Below the pieces are notes generated by a model that searched no databases, had not been told where the DNA came from, and was given only the letters and a program-made list of their open reading frames with translations. Of a stretch of 64,000 nucleotides of DNA, positions 33,701-41,221 are shown one piece after another (position 1 is the stretch's first letter; every line of letters starts with the position of its first letter). Source of the DNA: Thalassococcus_A lentus (GTDB taxonomy: Bacteria > Pseudomonadota > Alphaproteobacteria > Rhodobacterales > Rhodobacteraceae); contig NZ_JAQIOY010000002.1 of the NCBI RefSeq assembly GCF_028023555.1, forward strand, positions 682,001 through 746,000, in the 5' to 3' direction. The translations under genes were made by a program, and so were the position numbers.

Positions 33701-33809
33701 AGGCCAGCGTGTCACCGGCATAGCCCTTGAAGCGCTTGCCGTTGAATGTGAAAGCCTGCGCTTTGCTACGATCGATCAGGCGGCCGCCTGTGGCAAGACG
33801 GGTGCTCAT
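30789..33809 (-). CDS. soxA: Sarcosine oxidase subunit alpha
   Basis: 1006-residue subunit with an N-terminal ferredoxin-like segment (FNGKRFKGYAGDTLASALLG), an NAD+-binding flavoprotein-like domain (VLVIGGGVAGLQAAKAAGDA) and a C-terminal GcvT/aminomethyltransferase-like half that binds tetrahydrofolate (GARDVFQPIRR region, IAVVGPNARKLLEKLGG, FRISFSGELSYEIAVPA). It receives the imine from the beta subunit and transfers the methyl-derived carbon to folate. Length equals the family norm. Start at 33809. It follows soxD by 64 bp and overlaps soxG. Confidence 0.96.
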   Translation of the reverse strand: MSTRLATGGRLIDRSKAQAFTFNGKRFKGYAGDTLASALLGEDQMLMGRSFKYHRPRGVVASGAEEPNALVNLGKGTAHEPNARATTTELFDGLAATSQNHWPSLEFDVGAVNTHLSRFLPAGFYYKMFIHPRPLWKHVYEPFIRQSAGLGRAPDPETRDPDTYEHFYAFVDVLVIGGGVAGLQAAKAAGDAGAKVLLIEQNAHWGGRAPVDGGSIDGQAPEAWIDETLAALQAMPNVTVRSRTMGAGVYDHGYVLGYERLTDHAPQMDGPRHRLWRIRAAQIVTATGAIERPLSFAGNDIPGVMLASAVRDYVVNYGVVPGDRTVVVTNNDDAYRTALALKAAGLAVPAIIDARPNGGGALMQAARDQGIRVEVGRGIAKVKGGKRVSSVYMCDQAGSGAMLEEIPCDVVAMSGGWSPVVHLWSHCGGKLTWDDEQAFFRPDADRAPTGADGAAFVSVAGSANGYMGLAQGVLDGDAVGKAAAKMAGFKPKRTKAPEAVSEDEAALVPVWLMPQGASRDLRAKAWLDYQNDVKVSDVQLAAREGFESVEHTKRYTTLGMATDQGKLSNINGLATLSNALNEAIPQVGTTTFRPPYTPISMGAIGGEARGDVFQPIRRTPIHEWHETNGAHWEPVGHWRRPYCFQRAGESVHDAVNREIKATRDSLGLLDASTLGKIIVKGPDAGRFLDMMYTNMMSTLPIGKCRYGLMCTENGFLTDDGVVARLDEDTWLCHTTTGGADRIHGHMEEWLQTEWWDWKVWTVNATEQYAQIAVVGPNARKLLEKLGGMDVSKETLPFMQWADGTLGGIQARVFRISFSGELSYEIAVPANQGRAFWDMLMEQGAEWNATPYGTEALHVMRAEKGFIMIGDETDGTIIPQDLGLHWALSKKKEDYLGKRAQQRSHMTDPNRWQLVGLETLDGSVLPDGAYAAADGTNDNGQRNTQGRVTSSYYSPTLDKGIAMGLVLNGPDRMGEVISFIKEDGETEMKATIVSPVFYDPEGEKQNV

Positions 33810-33873
33810 GGCTCAAGCCTCCGGGATTGAGGAGAGGTGCGTTCAATTTGAGTATTTTTGCAGAAAAGAAGGA

Positions 33874-34203
33874 TCATTTGAGATCTCTCCACGTCCAGCC
33901 GGGGCGTTTCTTGGCAAGAATTTTGTGGATTTCCTCGGGCGGTTCGGTGGTCTGGGCGCTGTAGGTGCCGAACACTTCGAGCGTGTTGGTGCAGCGTGCG
34001 GCGTGGAACCACTTGCCGCAGCCATTGGCATGGCGCCAGCGTTCGAAATGCACACCGCGCGGGTTTTCACGCATAAACAGGTAGCCCTCGAAATCGTCAT
34101 CCGAAGAGCCGGGGCCAAAGCGTGTCAGATGCGCTTCGCCGCCTGCGTGCAATTCGGTTTCTTCGGCATCGATGCCGCAGTAGGGGCATTGGAGGGTTAG
34201 CAT
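33874..34203 (-). CDS. soxD: Sarcosine oxidase subunit delta
   Basis: 109-residue zinc-binding subunit. The zinc ligands sit in LQCPYCGIDAEETELHAGGEAHL with more Cys/His in HANGCGKWFHAARC. GYLFMRENPRGVHFERW is the conserved core. GGAG lies 8 bases before the ATG at 34203. In most genomes soxB runs directly into soxD; here a 520-bp stretch carrying a forward small ORF separates them. Confidence 0.95.
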   Translation of the reverse strand: MLTLQCPYCGIDAEETELHAGGEAHLTRFGPGSSDDDFEGYLFMRENPRGVHFERWRHANGCGKWFHAARCTNTLEVFGTYSAQTTEPPEEIHKILAKKRPGWTWRDLK

Positions 34204-34409
34204 GAGAACGGCTCCACGCTGTGCTGTTGCAAGTGCTTTTCACTCTTGCTTGTGGCTATTGGGCTATCTGTCCGAACCAATAAAACAACATATTGACGGA
34301 AATTGCCGGGATGACACCAAATACGGGGGGCGCTTTTACCCCCAGAAACATACATTTTTTTCCCTGTTGAGTGACGCGCGCGCCAACGCTTATCTTGCGA
34401 AGCTGGTTC

Positions 34410-34438
34410 TTGCTCACACGACTCTGGGGACATATATT
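34410..34438 (+). promoter_or_regulatory. Predicted promoter of the small ORF inside the sarcosine oxidase locus
   Basis: TTGCTC (34410-34415) and TATATT (34433-34438) are separated by exactly 17 bp in a locally AT-richer stretch, 26 bp upstream of the proposed ATG at 34464. The -10 is good, the -35 matches in its first three bases. The match is by eye. Confidence 0.45.
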
Positions 34439-34463
34439 GAACAATTTTCGACGCCACTTGCTT

Positions 34464-34730
34464 ATGGAATACCAAAATGTTTGCGACAACGAAGATGACG
34501 CACGCCGTGAGATGTCGCGCAGGGCGCGCATCTACCAGCGCGCTGAAGCCACGACTCAAGCATGTGAAAAACGGCTGGAAAACGCCCAGCAGGCGCAACG
34601 CTTTGCGAAAGAGAGTTTGCGAAGAGTGAGCCTTCGGCATGCATCTGTTGCTCAAGACAAGGGTGAGATTGAGGATGAGCTTTTCGCAAACGATGAGGAG
34701 ATTGAAGAATACTGGCGGAACCATCAGTGA
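34464..34730 (+). CDS. Small charged coiled-coil protein, hypothetical
   Basis: 88-residue product starting MEYQNVCDNEDDARREMSRR and continuing as an alternating acidic/basic, alanine- and glutamine-rich stretch (ARIYQRAEATTQACEKRLEN, KGEIEDELFANDEEIEEYW) that should form a long helix or coiled coil. No family recognised. It is on the strand opposite soxBDAG and its stop overlaps the soxB stop by 7 bp. The frame stays open back to 34371, but the promoter-like element at 34410 favours the ATG at 34464; the ribosome site is weak. It may be a real inserted gene. Confidence 0.5.
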   Translation: MEYQNVCDNEDDARREMSRRARIYQRAEATTQACEKRLENAQQAQRFAKESLRRVSLRHASVAQDKGEIEDELFANDEEIEEYWRNHQ

Positions 34731-35968
34731 GCCACCCCCGCGGCGACGCTTTCGTCGATGAACTTGCCTTCGCGGAAGCGCCACATGGAGAACTCGTCTG
34801 TCAGCGGCGATTGTCCCTTGGCCATCAGTTCGGCAAAGCCCCAGCCAGATCCGGGGATCGCCTTGAAGCCCCCCGTTCCCCAGCCGCAGTTGATGAAGAC
34901 ATTCTCGACCGGAGTTTTGGACAAGATGGGTGAGCGGTCACCGGTCACATCCACGATCCCGCCCCATTGGCGCAGCATCTTGAGCCGCGACAGCATCGGG
35001 AAGGTCTCATTGAGCGCCCTTACGGTTTCCTCGATGTGGTGGAACGATCCGCGCTGGGTGTAGTTGTTGTAGCCGTCGGTACCGCCGCCGATGACCATTT
35101 CGCCTTTGTCCGACTGGCTCATGTAGCCGTGAACCGTGTTGGCCATCACGACGCAATCCATCACCGGTTTGATCGGCTCGGACACCAGCGCCTGCAACGC
35201 CACGGATTCGATTGGCAGGCGGAAGCCAGCCATTTCCGACACCACGCCGGAATGCCCGGCAACCACGACACCCAGTTTTTCACAGGCGATGTCGCCCTTG
35301 GTGGTGGTCACGCCCTTGACCTTGCCGCCTTCGACCTGAACGCCGGTGACTTCGCATTTCTGGATGATATCCATGCCCATGGCCGAACAGGCACGCGCAT
35401 AGCCCCATGCCACCGCATCGTGGCGGGCGGTCCCTGCCCGTTCCTGCCAGAGCGCCCCGAGAACCGGGTAGCGCGGGCCTTCGATGTTCATGATCGGGCA
35501 GATTTCCTTGACCCGTTTGGGGGAAATAAATTCGGTCTTCACGCCCTGCAGCGCATTGGCATGGGCCGTGCGGCGGTATCCGCGCACTTCGTGCTCGGTC
35601 TGGGCCAGCATCATGACACCGCGTGGGCTGAACATGACATTGTAGTTCAGATCCTGACTCATCGTCTCATAGAGAGAGCGGGCCTTTTCATAGATCGCCG
35701 CCGATGGATCCTGCAGATAGTTGGAGCGGATGATGGTGGTGTTCCGGCCAGTGTTGCCGCCGCCAAGCCACCCCTTTTCCAGCACCGCCACGTTAGTGAT
35801 GCCAAAGTTCTTGCCAAGGTAATAAGCCGTGGCAAGCCCATGGCCGCCTGCGCCGACAATAATCACGTCATAGCGTTTTTTCGGCTGGGCCTTGCGCCAA
35901 GCGCGTTCCCAGCCTGTATGGCCTCTCAGGGCTTCGCGGGCGATGGCAAAGGCAGAATAGCGTTTCAT
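34724..35968 (-). CDS. soxB: Sarcosine oxidase subunit beta
   Basis: Catalytic flavoprotein subunit, 414 residues, holding FAD and covalent FMN; it oxidises sarcosine and reduces oxygen to peroxide. The dinucleotide motif is YDVIIVGAGGHGLATAYYLG, followed by NTTIIRSNYLQDPSA, a hallmark of heterotetrameric SoxB, and the C-terminal FINCGWGTGGFKAIPGSGW. The start at 35968 (MKRYSAFAIA) follows GAGGTGA; a 17-codon upstream extension is unsupported. First gene of the locus. This Sox set is unrelated to the thiosulfate-oxidising Sox system. Confidence 0.96.
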   Translation of the reverse strand: MKRYSAFAIAREALRGHTGWERAWRKAQPKKRYDVIIVGAGGHGLATAYYLGKNFGITNVAVLEKGWLGGGNTGRNTTIIRSNYLQDPSAAIYEKARSLYETMSQDLNYNVMFSPRGVMMLAQTEHEVRGYRRTAHANALQGVKTEFISPKRVKEICPIMNIEGPRYPVLGALWQERAGTARHDAVAWGYARACSAMGMDIIQKCEVTGVQVEGGKVKGVTTTKGDIACEKLGVVVAGHSGVVSEMAGFRLPIESVALQALVSEPIKPVMDCVVMANTVHGYMSQSDKGEMVIGGGTDGYNNYTQRGSFHHIEETVRALNETFPMLSRLKMLRQWGGIVDVTGDRSPILSKTPVENVFINCGWGTGGFKAIPGSGWGFAELMAKGQSPLTDEFSMWRFREGKFIDESVAAGVAH

Positions 35969-36183
35969 GGTCACCTCGGGCAGATGGGCTGGCGATGCCG
36001 AATCCGGTTGGATCGCCATGCTGCCTAGATGGACCCGCAGCGCCTCGGAGCGCCGACCGCAACCGTCACAATCCCGTTGGTTTGCGACATGTCTGCGACA
36101 GGGGGCGAAGTGCCGCGTCCCTTTGCCCTTTTTATCGTGCCGCTGCGTCTATATCTGGGTACTGAGCATGGATGGGAGGTCAC

Positions 36184-37416
36184 ATGACGCTGTTCTGGAT
36201 CGCAACCGGATTGATGGCGCTCAGCGCAGCCGCGCTGATGGCGCTGGCCCTGTTGCGCGGTCGGCGTGACACCGGCCCTGCCGAGGCCTTTGACCTTCAG
36301 GTCTATCGGGACCAGCTCAAGGAAATCGAGCGCGACACGGCGCGTGGCGTAATCGCCCCAGATGAAGCCGAGCGCCTGCGCACCGAAGTGTCCCGACGTA
36401 TTCTGGCGGCTGATAGCGCGGCCAGCGCGGCCCGAGATGCCGATGGCCAACCGCTGGGACGCGGCGGTTTGATCGTTGCGGGATTGATGGGCGCTGTCGT
36501 TCTTGGTGGCGGCTTTGGTCTTTATAGTCAGCTGGGCGCGCCGGGTTATCCGGATCTGCCGCTCAAACAGCGGATCGCCGCGGCCGCCGAGGCCATGCAG
36601 GACCGCCCCAGCCAAGCCGAGGCAGAGTCGCAGGTTCCTGCCCAGCCCCAGGTCGACGCGGATGAAAAATATCTGGATCTGGTGGTCAAGTTGCGCGGCG
36701 CCGTGGCGGAACGGCCTGATGATCTGCAGGGCCTGCGTTTGCTGGCGCGGTCCGAGGCTGCCTTGGGCAACTACTCTGCAGCGTGGAAAGCGCAGGACCG
36801 GATCATCGCCCTCAAAGGCGAAGACGCGACGGCCAAAGATTACTCTGATCTGGCGGATATGCTGGTTCTGGCAGCAGGCGGTTATGTGTCCCCCGAGGCG
36901 CAGACCGCGCTGGAACAGACGCTGATCCGTGATCCTCAAAACGGCGTCGCCCGTTATTATGGCGGCCTGATGCTGGCACAAACCGGACGGCCTGACAGCG
37001 CCTTCCGGCTTTGGGATCGTTTGCTGCGTCAAAGCCCGCCCGATGCCCCGTGGGTCGCGCCGATCCGGCAACAGATCGAAGATATGGCCTGGCGGGCCGG
37101 CGTCGCGGATTACACCCTGCCCGAGGCTGATACATTGCGCGGGCCAACCGCTGAAGACATCGAAAACGCAGGCGAGATGAGCGCCGAAGACCGCGCGGCC
37201 ATGATCCAGAATATGGTTGCGGGACTGGCCGAGCGTCTGGGCAGTGAAGGTGGGCCACCCGAGGAATGGGCGCGCCTGATCAATGCTCTGATGGTCTTGG
37301 GCCGCGCCGACGAAGCCAAGGCCATCCTGACAGACGCCCGCATGGCCTTTGCCGACGCGCCCGAAGCGCTCGCCTTGATCAACCAGACCGCGACACAAGC
37401 GGGATTGGGCGAGTGA
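36184..37416 (+). CDS. ccmI: Cytochrome c-type biogenesis protein CcmI
   Basis: 410-residue apocytochrome c chaperone of the Ccm system I. Two N-terminal membrane helices (~residues 2-24 and ~95-117) flank a cytoplasmic loop with the leucine-zipper-like segment FDLQVYRDQLKEIERDTARG; the periplasmic part contains TPR-like helices (LRLLARSEAALGNYSAAWKA, ARYYGGLMLAQTGRPDSAF). The start at 36184 has GGGAGGT. It overlaps ruvX by 4 bp. Other ccm genes are not in the window. Confidence 0.93.
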   Translation: MTLFWIATGLMALSAAALMALALLRGRRDTGPAEAFDLQVYRDQLKEIERDTARGVIAPDEAERLRTEVSRRILAADSAASAARDADGQPLGRGGLIVAGLMGAVVLGGGFGLYSQLGAPGYPDLPLKQRIAAAAEAMQDRPSQAEAESQVPAQPQVDADEKYLDLVVKLRGAVAERPDDLQGLRLLARSEAALGNYSAAWKAQDRIIALKGEDATAKDYSDLADMLVLAAGGYVSPEAQTALEQTLIRDPQNGVARYYGGLMLAQTGRPDSAFRLWDRLLRQSPPDAPWVAPIRQQIEDMAWRAGVADYTLPEADTLRGPTAEDIENAGEMSAEDRAAMIQNMVAGLAERLGSEGGPPEEWARLINALMVLGRADEAKAILTDARMAFADAPEALALINQTATQAGLGE

Positions 37417-37886
37417 CGCTGCACGACGACATCACCACATTCGAAGCCGCCCTGCCCCCGATGGCTGCCTTGGCGGGGTTGGACCTTGGCACCAAAACCA
37501 TTGGTGTGGCCGTGTCGGATCGTTTGTTGACGGTCGCAACACCGCTGGAAACCATCAAGCGCCGCAAGTTCACACAGGATGCCGAAAGCCTGCTGGCCAT
37601 TCTGGCGGCACGGGAAATCGCTGGTGTGGTGCTGGGGCTTCCGCTGAACATGGACGGAAGCGAAGGCCCAAGGGCGCAATCGACCCGCGCCTTTGCGCGC
37701 AATATCGCAAGGCTTTGGGATGGCCCCATCGTTTTCTGGGACGAACGTTTGTCAACGGTGGCAGCCGAACGTGCCCTGCTTGAGGCGGATACGACGCGAA
37801 AACGTCGCGCAGAGGTTATCGACCACGTTGCGGCCGGTTATATCCTCCAAGGAGCACTGGACAGGATTCGCCATGTCCGGACATGA
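37413..37886 (+). CDS. ruvX: RuvX/YqgF family Holliday junction resolvase-like nuclease
   Basis: 157-residue RNase H-fold protein implicated in processing the 5' end of pre-16S rRNA. GLDLGTKTIGVAVSD carries the first catalytic Asp; VVLGLPLNMDGSEG, FWDERLSTVAAERAL and the C-terminal DHVAAGYILQGALD complete the family set. The start is the GTG at 37413, whose sequence overlaps the ccmI stop (GTGA), indicating coupling. Confidence 0.92.
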   Translation: MTLHDDITTFEAALPPMAALAGLDLGTKTIGVAVSDRLLTVATPLETIKRRKFTQDAESLLAILAAREIAGVVLGLPLNMDGSEGPRAQSTRAFARNIARLWDGPIVFWDERLSTVAAERALLEADTTRKRRAEVIDHVAAGYILQGALDRIRHVRT

Positions 37887-37898
37887 GGAACGCGCAGG

Positions 37899-38135
37899 AT
37901 GACCATGAAAGACGACGTCTGGAGCCGTGACGAGATTGAAAGCCCCTGCGTAAAGATCTGCGTGGTGCATCCGGAATCGCGGCTGTGTACCGGCTGCCTG
38001 CGCACCATTGACGAAATCACCCATTGGTCAAAGATGAGTTCCGAGGATCGGCGCACGATCATGCAGGATCTGCCCGGCCGCGCGGGCCAGTTGACCAAGC
38101 GTCGGGGTGGCCGCGCCGCCCGGCTCGCCCGGTAA
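37899..38135 (+). CDS. DUF1289 domain protein
   Basis: 78-residue protein with four cysteines in the DUF1289 pattern: SPCVKICVVHPESRLCTGC then LRTIDEITHWSKMS and a basic tail. It probably binds a metal or iron-sulfur centre; function unknown. ATGs at 37899 and 37905 are both possible; AGGA is better placed for the second. It follows ruvX by 12 bp, forming a ccmI-ruvX-DUF1289 unit closed by the terminator at 38137. Confidence 0.85.
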   Translation: MTMKDDVWSRDEIESPCVKICVVHPESRLCTGCLRTIDEITHWSKMSSEDRRTIMQDLPGRAGQLTKRRGGRAARLAR

Positions 38136-38136
38136 C

Positions 38137-38168
38137 AAAAACGCCGCCCGAAACCGGACGGCGTTTTT
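38137..38168. terminator. Bidirectional terminator
   Basis: AAAAACGCCG (38137-38146) and CGGCGTTTTT (38159-38168) enclose a smaller CCG/CGG stem. A- and T-tracts on both sides serve the DUF1289 gene (forward) and the RTX gene (reverse, stop 38187). Confidence 0.9.
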
Positions 38169-38186
38169 CATCGCTGTTTCGAATTT

Positions 38187-39410
38187 CTAGGCGACTGCGG
38201 CAGGCTCTTCCACCACAGGTGCAAACAGCGTTACGTTTTCGGCTGTCACGACACCGTTGCCACCGCTGAGGCGCGCAACCGTTGTGACCTCTTCGTCAAC
38301 CGTCAGATTGACAAGGAACGTGCCTTCTGGACCGCTGTCGATGCTGATCGATGCATCGTCCAGAATACTTGCCGGAACTTCGACCAACAATTCATCGCCA
38401 CCCTCGCCCGGCATGAAGTCCGTGATCAGAGGCGCTTCTTCGGCGGTCTGGATTTCAGCCAGATCCACAAAGAAGTCATCTGCACCGGCACCACCGGTTG
38501 CCGTGGTGTTCGCGTCGAGGTGCAACTCGTCATCACCATCGCCGCCATCCATGACCAAACCGTTGGACAGGTAGTCGTCGCCGGTCCCACCAATCAGGGT
38601 GTCATCGCCTTCGCGATCGTAGTCTTCACCGACCAGCACATCATCGCCTTCTTCACCATCGAGGAAGTCGTTGCCGCCATCGCCGAACAACGTGTCGTTG
38701 CCCGTGCCACCGCGGATCGTGTCATCACCGGACTCACCGTCGAAGTCATCGTCGCCAGCGCCGCCCTGCATGAGGTCATCACCCAGACCGCCATCGATCG
38801 TATCATTGCCAGCCTCGCCCAGCAGCGTATCGTCGCCATCGTTGGCCTCAAGAACGTCATCGTTGCTGCCGCCGTTCAAGAAATCGTCGCCAACACCGCC
38901 AATTAGGATGTCTTCGCCCAGACCGCCGAACAGACGGTCCATACCGGCGCCACCTTTGATGACATCATCGCCGAGCCGCCCACGCAGTGCGTCATCGCCG
39001 AAGCGGCCAAGAATTGTGTCGTCGCCACTACCGCCGTCGACGCTGTCGTTGTCATCGCCACCGTTCACGAAATCGTCTGCTGAACCGCCGTTGATTTCAT
39101 CTGGACCAGAGCCACCGAGGATGTTGTCGGAACCGGGTCCACCGCTGATGATGTCGCCGCCGCTGCCCCCGTCGATAACATCTTCGCCGCCAAGGCCTGA
39201 AATGATGTCCGCACCTGCGAGACCGAAAATGAAGTTAGCGCCATCTGTGCCTGCGATGTCATCGTCGCCGGTGGTGCCGCGGATCTCGCCGTCATCGCCA
39301 CCATCGTCGCCTCCACCGCCGCCACCGCCGTTTTCATCGTCACTGTCGTCTGTGCCGCCAACCAGCGCGCCCAATAGCAACAGTGGTAAAAGAGTTAACA
39401 ACCAGATCAT
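38187..39410 (-). CDS. Membrane-anchored RTX-repeat calcium-binding protein
   Basis: 407-residue acidic protein. A hydrophobic N-terminus (MIWLLTLLPLLLLGALVGG) acts as signal or anchor, followed by an Asp/Gly spacer and about 250 residues of RTX nonapeptides (GGSGDDTILGRFGDDALRG and many more), ending in a non-RTX beta domain (~residues 330-407). Canonical RTX proteins lack an N-terminal signal and use a type I exporter, so this topology is different. The start at 39410 is preceded by GGGGGA; the upstream part of the frame is rejected. No partner gene identified. Confidence 0.85.
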   Translation of the reverse strand: MIWLLTLLPLLLLGALVGGTDDSDDENGGGGGGGDDGGDDGEIRGTTGDDDIAGTDGANFIFGLAGADIISGLGGEDVIDGGSGGDIISGGPGSDNILGGSGPDEINGGSADDFVNGGDDNDSVDGGSGDDTILGRFGDDALRGRLGDDVIKGGAGMDRLFGGLGEDILIGGVGDDFLNGGSNDDVLEANDGDDTLLGEAGNDTIDGGLGDDLMQGGAGDDDFDGESGDDTIRGGTGNDTLFGDGGNDFLDGEEGDDVLVGEDYDREGDDTLIGGTGDDYLSNGLVMDGGDGDDELHLDANTTATGGAGADDFFVDLAEIQTAEEAPLITDFMPGEGGDELLVEVPASILDDASISIDSGPEGTFLVNLTVDEEVTTVARLSGGNGVVTAENVTLFAPVVEEPAAVA

Positions 39411-39567
39411 TACATTTCCCCCAGAAATTCGCGCTAAGCATTCAGCAATGCCACAATTTTGCCAAGGTAATTCGAGGATTAGCGAGTTTAGGGAAACAAT
39501 GATTGGCAAATCTTGTGATTGGAAACGTTAATCTATCTATTTACCAATCGCACAGGTTGTATCCGAA

Positions 39568-39626
39568 ATAAAATTTTATCGCTTTGGCTGTTTGCCAAAG
39601 ATCTTCAGAGGCTTCTCTCAGAAGAT
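39568..39626. repeat. AT palindrome and two tandem hairpins
   Basis: Within the AT-rich spacer 39411-39637 lie ATAAAATTTTAT (perfect palindrome, 39568-39579), CTTTGGC/GCCAAAG with a 5-base loop (39582-39600), and ATCTTC-AGAG/CTCT-GAAGAT (39601-39626). The hairpins are just past the stop of the reverse-strand dioxygenase-like gene and could end its transcript; the AT palindrome may belong to the RTX promoter. Confidence 0.5.
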
Positions 39627-39637
39627 TCAACAGAAGC

Positions 39638-40411
39638 TCAGCGCAGCCAAGCAGCGATTCCCGCTGCTAGGATCGGCCGGAAATACGCAATCATCCGCGC
39701 GCTGCCCTGCGCTGACGCACCCTCCTTCCATGGCGCGATCCCGTGCAGGGCCAAACGGTGAACCAGCACCGCTTCACCCGGTCGCGCGGGCACCGTGACA
39801 CGGTCACACTGTTCAAAAACCACGCGGCGTGCAGCCTGATAGGCCTCGGTCACATCCACGTTGGGCCAGTGCTTCGGATCGTGTTGCGCCAGCGCCTCTG
39901 TCAGGGCCTCTCGCATAATCGTTTGACTGCCTTCCCAGACCACAAGAGGACTGGCCTCAGGCGATGCGTCATTTAGCGGGAGTCCCAGAATGAAAGCGTG
40001 CGGTTCGGTGATGAACCGGCGCTTGTCCGGACCCTCGGCGGTGATACCGTCGACATGCGCCGCGTCCCGCTTGAGCCGGTAGGCGAAATTGGCGTCGCTT
40101 TCACCGGCCCGTGGTTTTGGATAGCCGGGATAGGTCACCGAAAGCTGGGCCCGGTGCAAGGGCGGCAAGGGCGACAATGCATCGATCACGTCCCCTTTGA
40201 GCGCCGTGCCGGCGATGCTGCCATTCGGTTCGGTGGGCAAGGCATCAACACCGACAAACCACGTTCCCTGACATTGCAACCATTTGGCCCGCATGTCTGG
40301 ATCTGCCAGCACATCTTGGGCAGGTCCCTGCGCCGCGGCCACCCAGGCTGCAATTCCGGCATCTTGAGGGGCCCGGATCCAACCGCGCGTCTCGAGCTGC
40401 CTCAAATCCAC
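39638..40411 (-). CDS. Fe(II)/2-oxoglutarate dioxygenase-like (phytanoyl-CoA dioxygenase-like) protein
   Basis: 257-residue protein with the facial-triad layout of the superfamily: HVDG in RDAAHVDGITAEG (His/Asp), a distal His in VLVHRLALHGIAPW and the Arg in SARMIAYFRP that would bind 2-oxoglutarate. Overall similarity to PhyH-like enzymes is suggested by the motif order and length. The substrate is unknown. It overlaps the TauE/SafE gene by 10 bp, so the two are coupled. Confidence 0.7.
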   Translation of the reverse strand: MDLRQLETRGWIRAPQDAGIAAWVAAAQGPAQDVLADPDMRAKWLQCQGTWFVGVDALPTEPNGSIAGTALKGDVIDALSPLPPLHRAQLSVTYPGYPKPRAGESDANFAYRLKRDAAHVDGITAEGPDKRRFITEPHAFILGLPLNDASPEASPLVVWEGSQTIMREALTEALAQHDPKHWPNVDVTEAYQAARRVVFEQCDRVTVPARPGEAVLVHRLALHGIAPWKEGASAQGSARMIAYFRPILAAGIAAWLR

Positions 40412-41217
40412 AGCGCCTGCCTCAGCATGTTTGCGGCAACGAACAGGATAAACGCCGCGAAAACCCGGCGTAGCCGCACGGGGTCCATCGCATGAGCAAG
40501 GCTTGCACCCAATGGCGCGGTCAAAAGCGTCATCGATACCGCCACAACGAAAGCAGGCAGATTGACCGCGCCGACGGTGCCCGGCGGTGCCGCGACGACA
40601 GGCACCAAAAGGAACGCCAGAACAGACGGCACGGCGATCAGCACGCCAAAGCCCGCCGCAGTGGCAACGGCCCGGTGCATGGGAACCGAATACAGTGTCA
40701 TCAGCGGCACGCCAAAGCTTCCACCGCCAATTCCCATCAAGACCGACAAAAAGCCCACTGAGGGCGAAAAGACGGCGCGGGCTGGCCCCGTGGGCATTTC
40801 AGCACCCAAGCGCCAATGCTCGCGACCGAAAGCCAGATAGAAACCCACCAGCGCCGCCACGACGGCAAAGATCAGTTCAAGCTGCTCTGACCGCAACTTG
40901 GCCGCAATGAACACACCCAATATAGCGCCGATGGCAATACCCGGCGCCCAGCCCCGCAAAATGGACCAGTCCACCGCCCCACGTTTGTTGTGCGCCATCA
41001 CAGACCGAACAGCCGTGACGATGATCGCCGCCAACGATGTGGCCAGACAAACCTGCATCAGCTGATCGCTCTCATATCCCAAATGGTTGAAAACGAAAAA
41101 GAACGCCGGGACATGCACAATTCCGCCACCGACCCCAAGCATACCAGCCAGAAGCCCGGCGAAGGCACCGGACGCCATCAACAGCCCAATCATGGGCAAC
41201 AGGTCTGCAAAGGTCAT
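40402..41217 (-). CDS. TauE/SafE family permease
   Basis: Eight-helix membrane protein, 271 residues, of the sulfite/organosulfonate exporter family. The glycine-rich signatures GLLAGMLGVGGGIVHVPA and VGFLSVLMGIGGGSFGVPL in the two repeats are diagnostic. Family members export sulfite, sulfoacetate or related anions, or take up lactate; nothing here fixes the substrate. It starts 4 bp after dusA ends and overlaps the dioxygenase-like gene. Confidence 0.9.
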   Translation of the reverse strand: MTFADLLPMIGLLMASGAFAGLLAGMLGVGGGIVHVPAFFFVFNHLGYESDQLMQVCLATSLAAIIVTAVRSVMAHNKRGAVDWSILRGWAPGIAIGAILGVFIAAKLRSEQLELIFAVVAALVGFYLAFGREHWRLGAEMPTGPARAVFSPSVGFLSVLMGIGGGSFGVPLMTLYSVPMHRAVATAAGFGVLIAVPSVLAFLLVPVVAAPPGTVGAVNLPAFVVAVSMTLLTAPLGASLAHAMDPVRLRRVFAAFILFVAANMLRQALWI

Positions 41218-41221
41218 GAAC

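Noticed and set aside
31854..33830. 658-codon forward open frame opposite soxA
   Set aside because: Lies wholly within the well-supported soxA coding region and has no recognisable domain.
34197..34784. Reverse-strand 195-codon frame between soxD and soxB
   Set aside because: It overlaps both sox genes at its ends, has irregular composition and competes with the better forward ORF at 34464.
30230..35968. Possible thiosulfate-oxidation Sox cluster because of gene names
   Set aside because: Motifs (GcvT-like half, covalent flavin subunit, zinc delta subunit) identify heterotetrameric sarcosine oxidase.
38500..39300. Second block of periodic repeats
   Set aside because: Also RTX nonapeptide coding sequence of the membrane-anchored protein.
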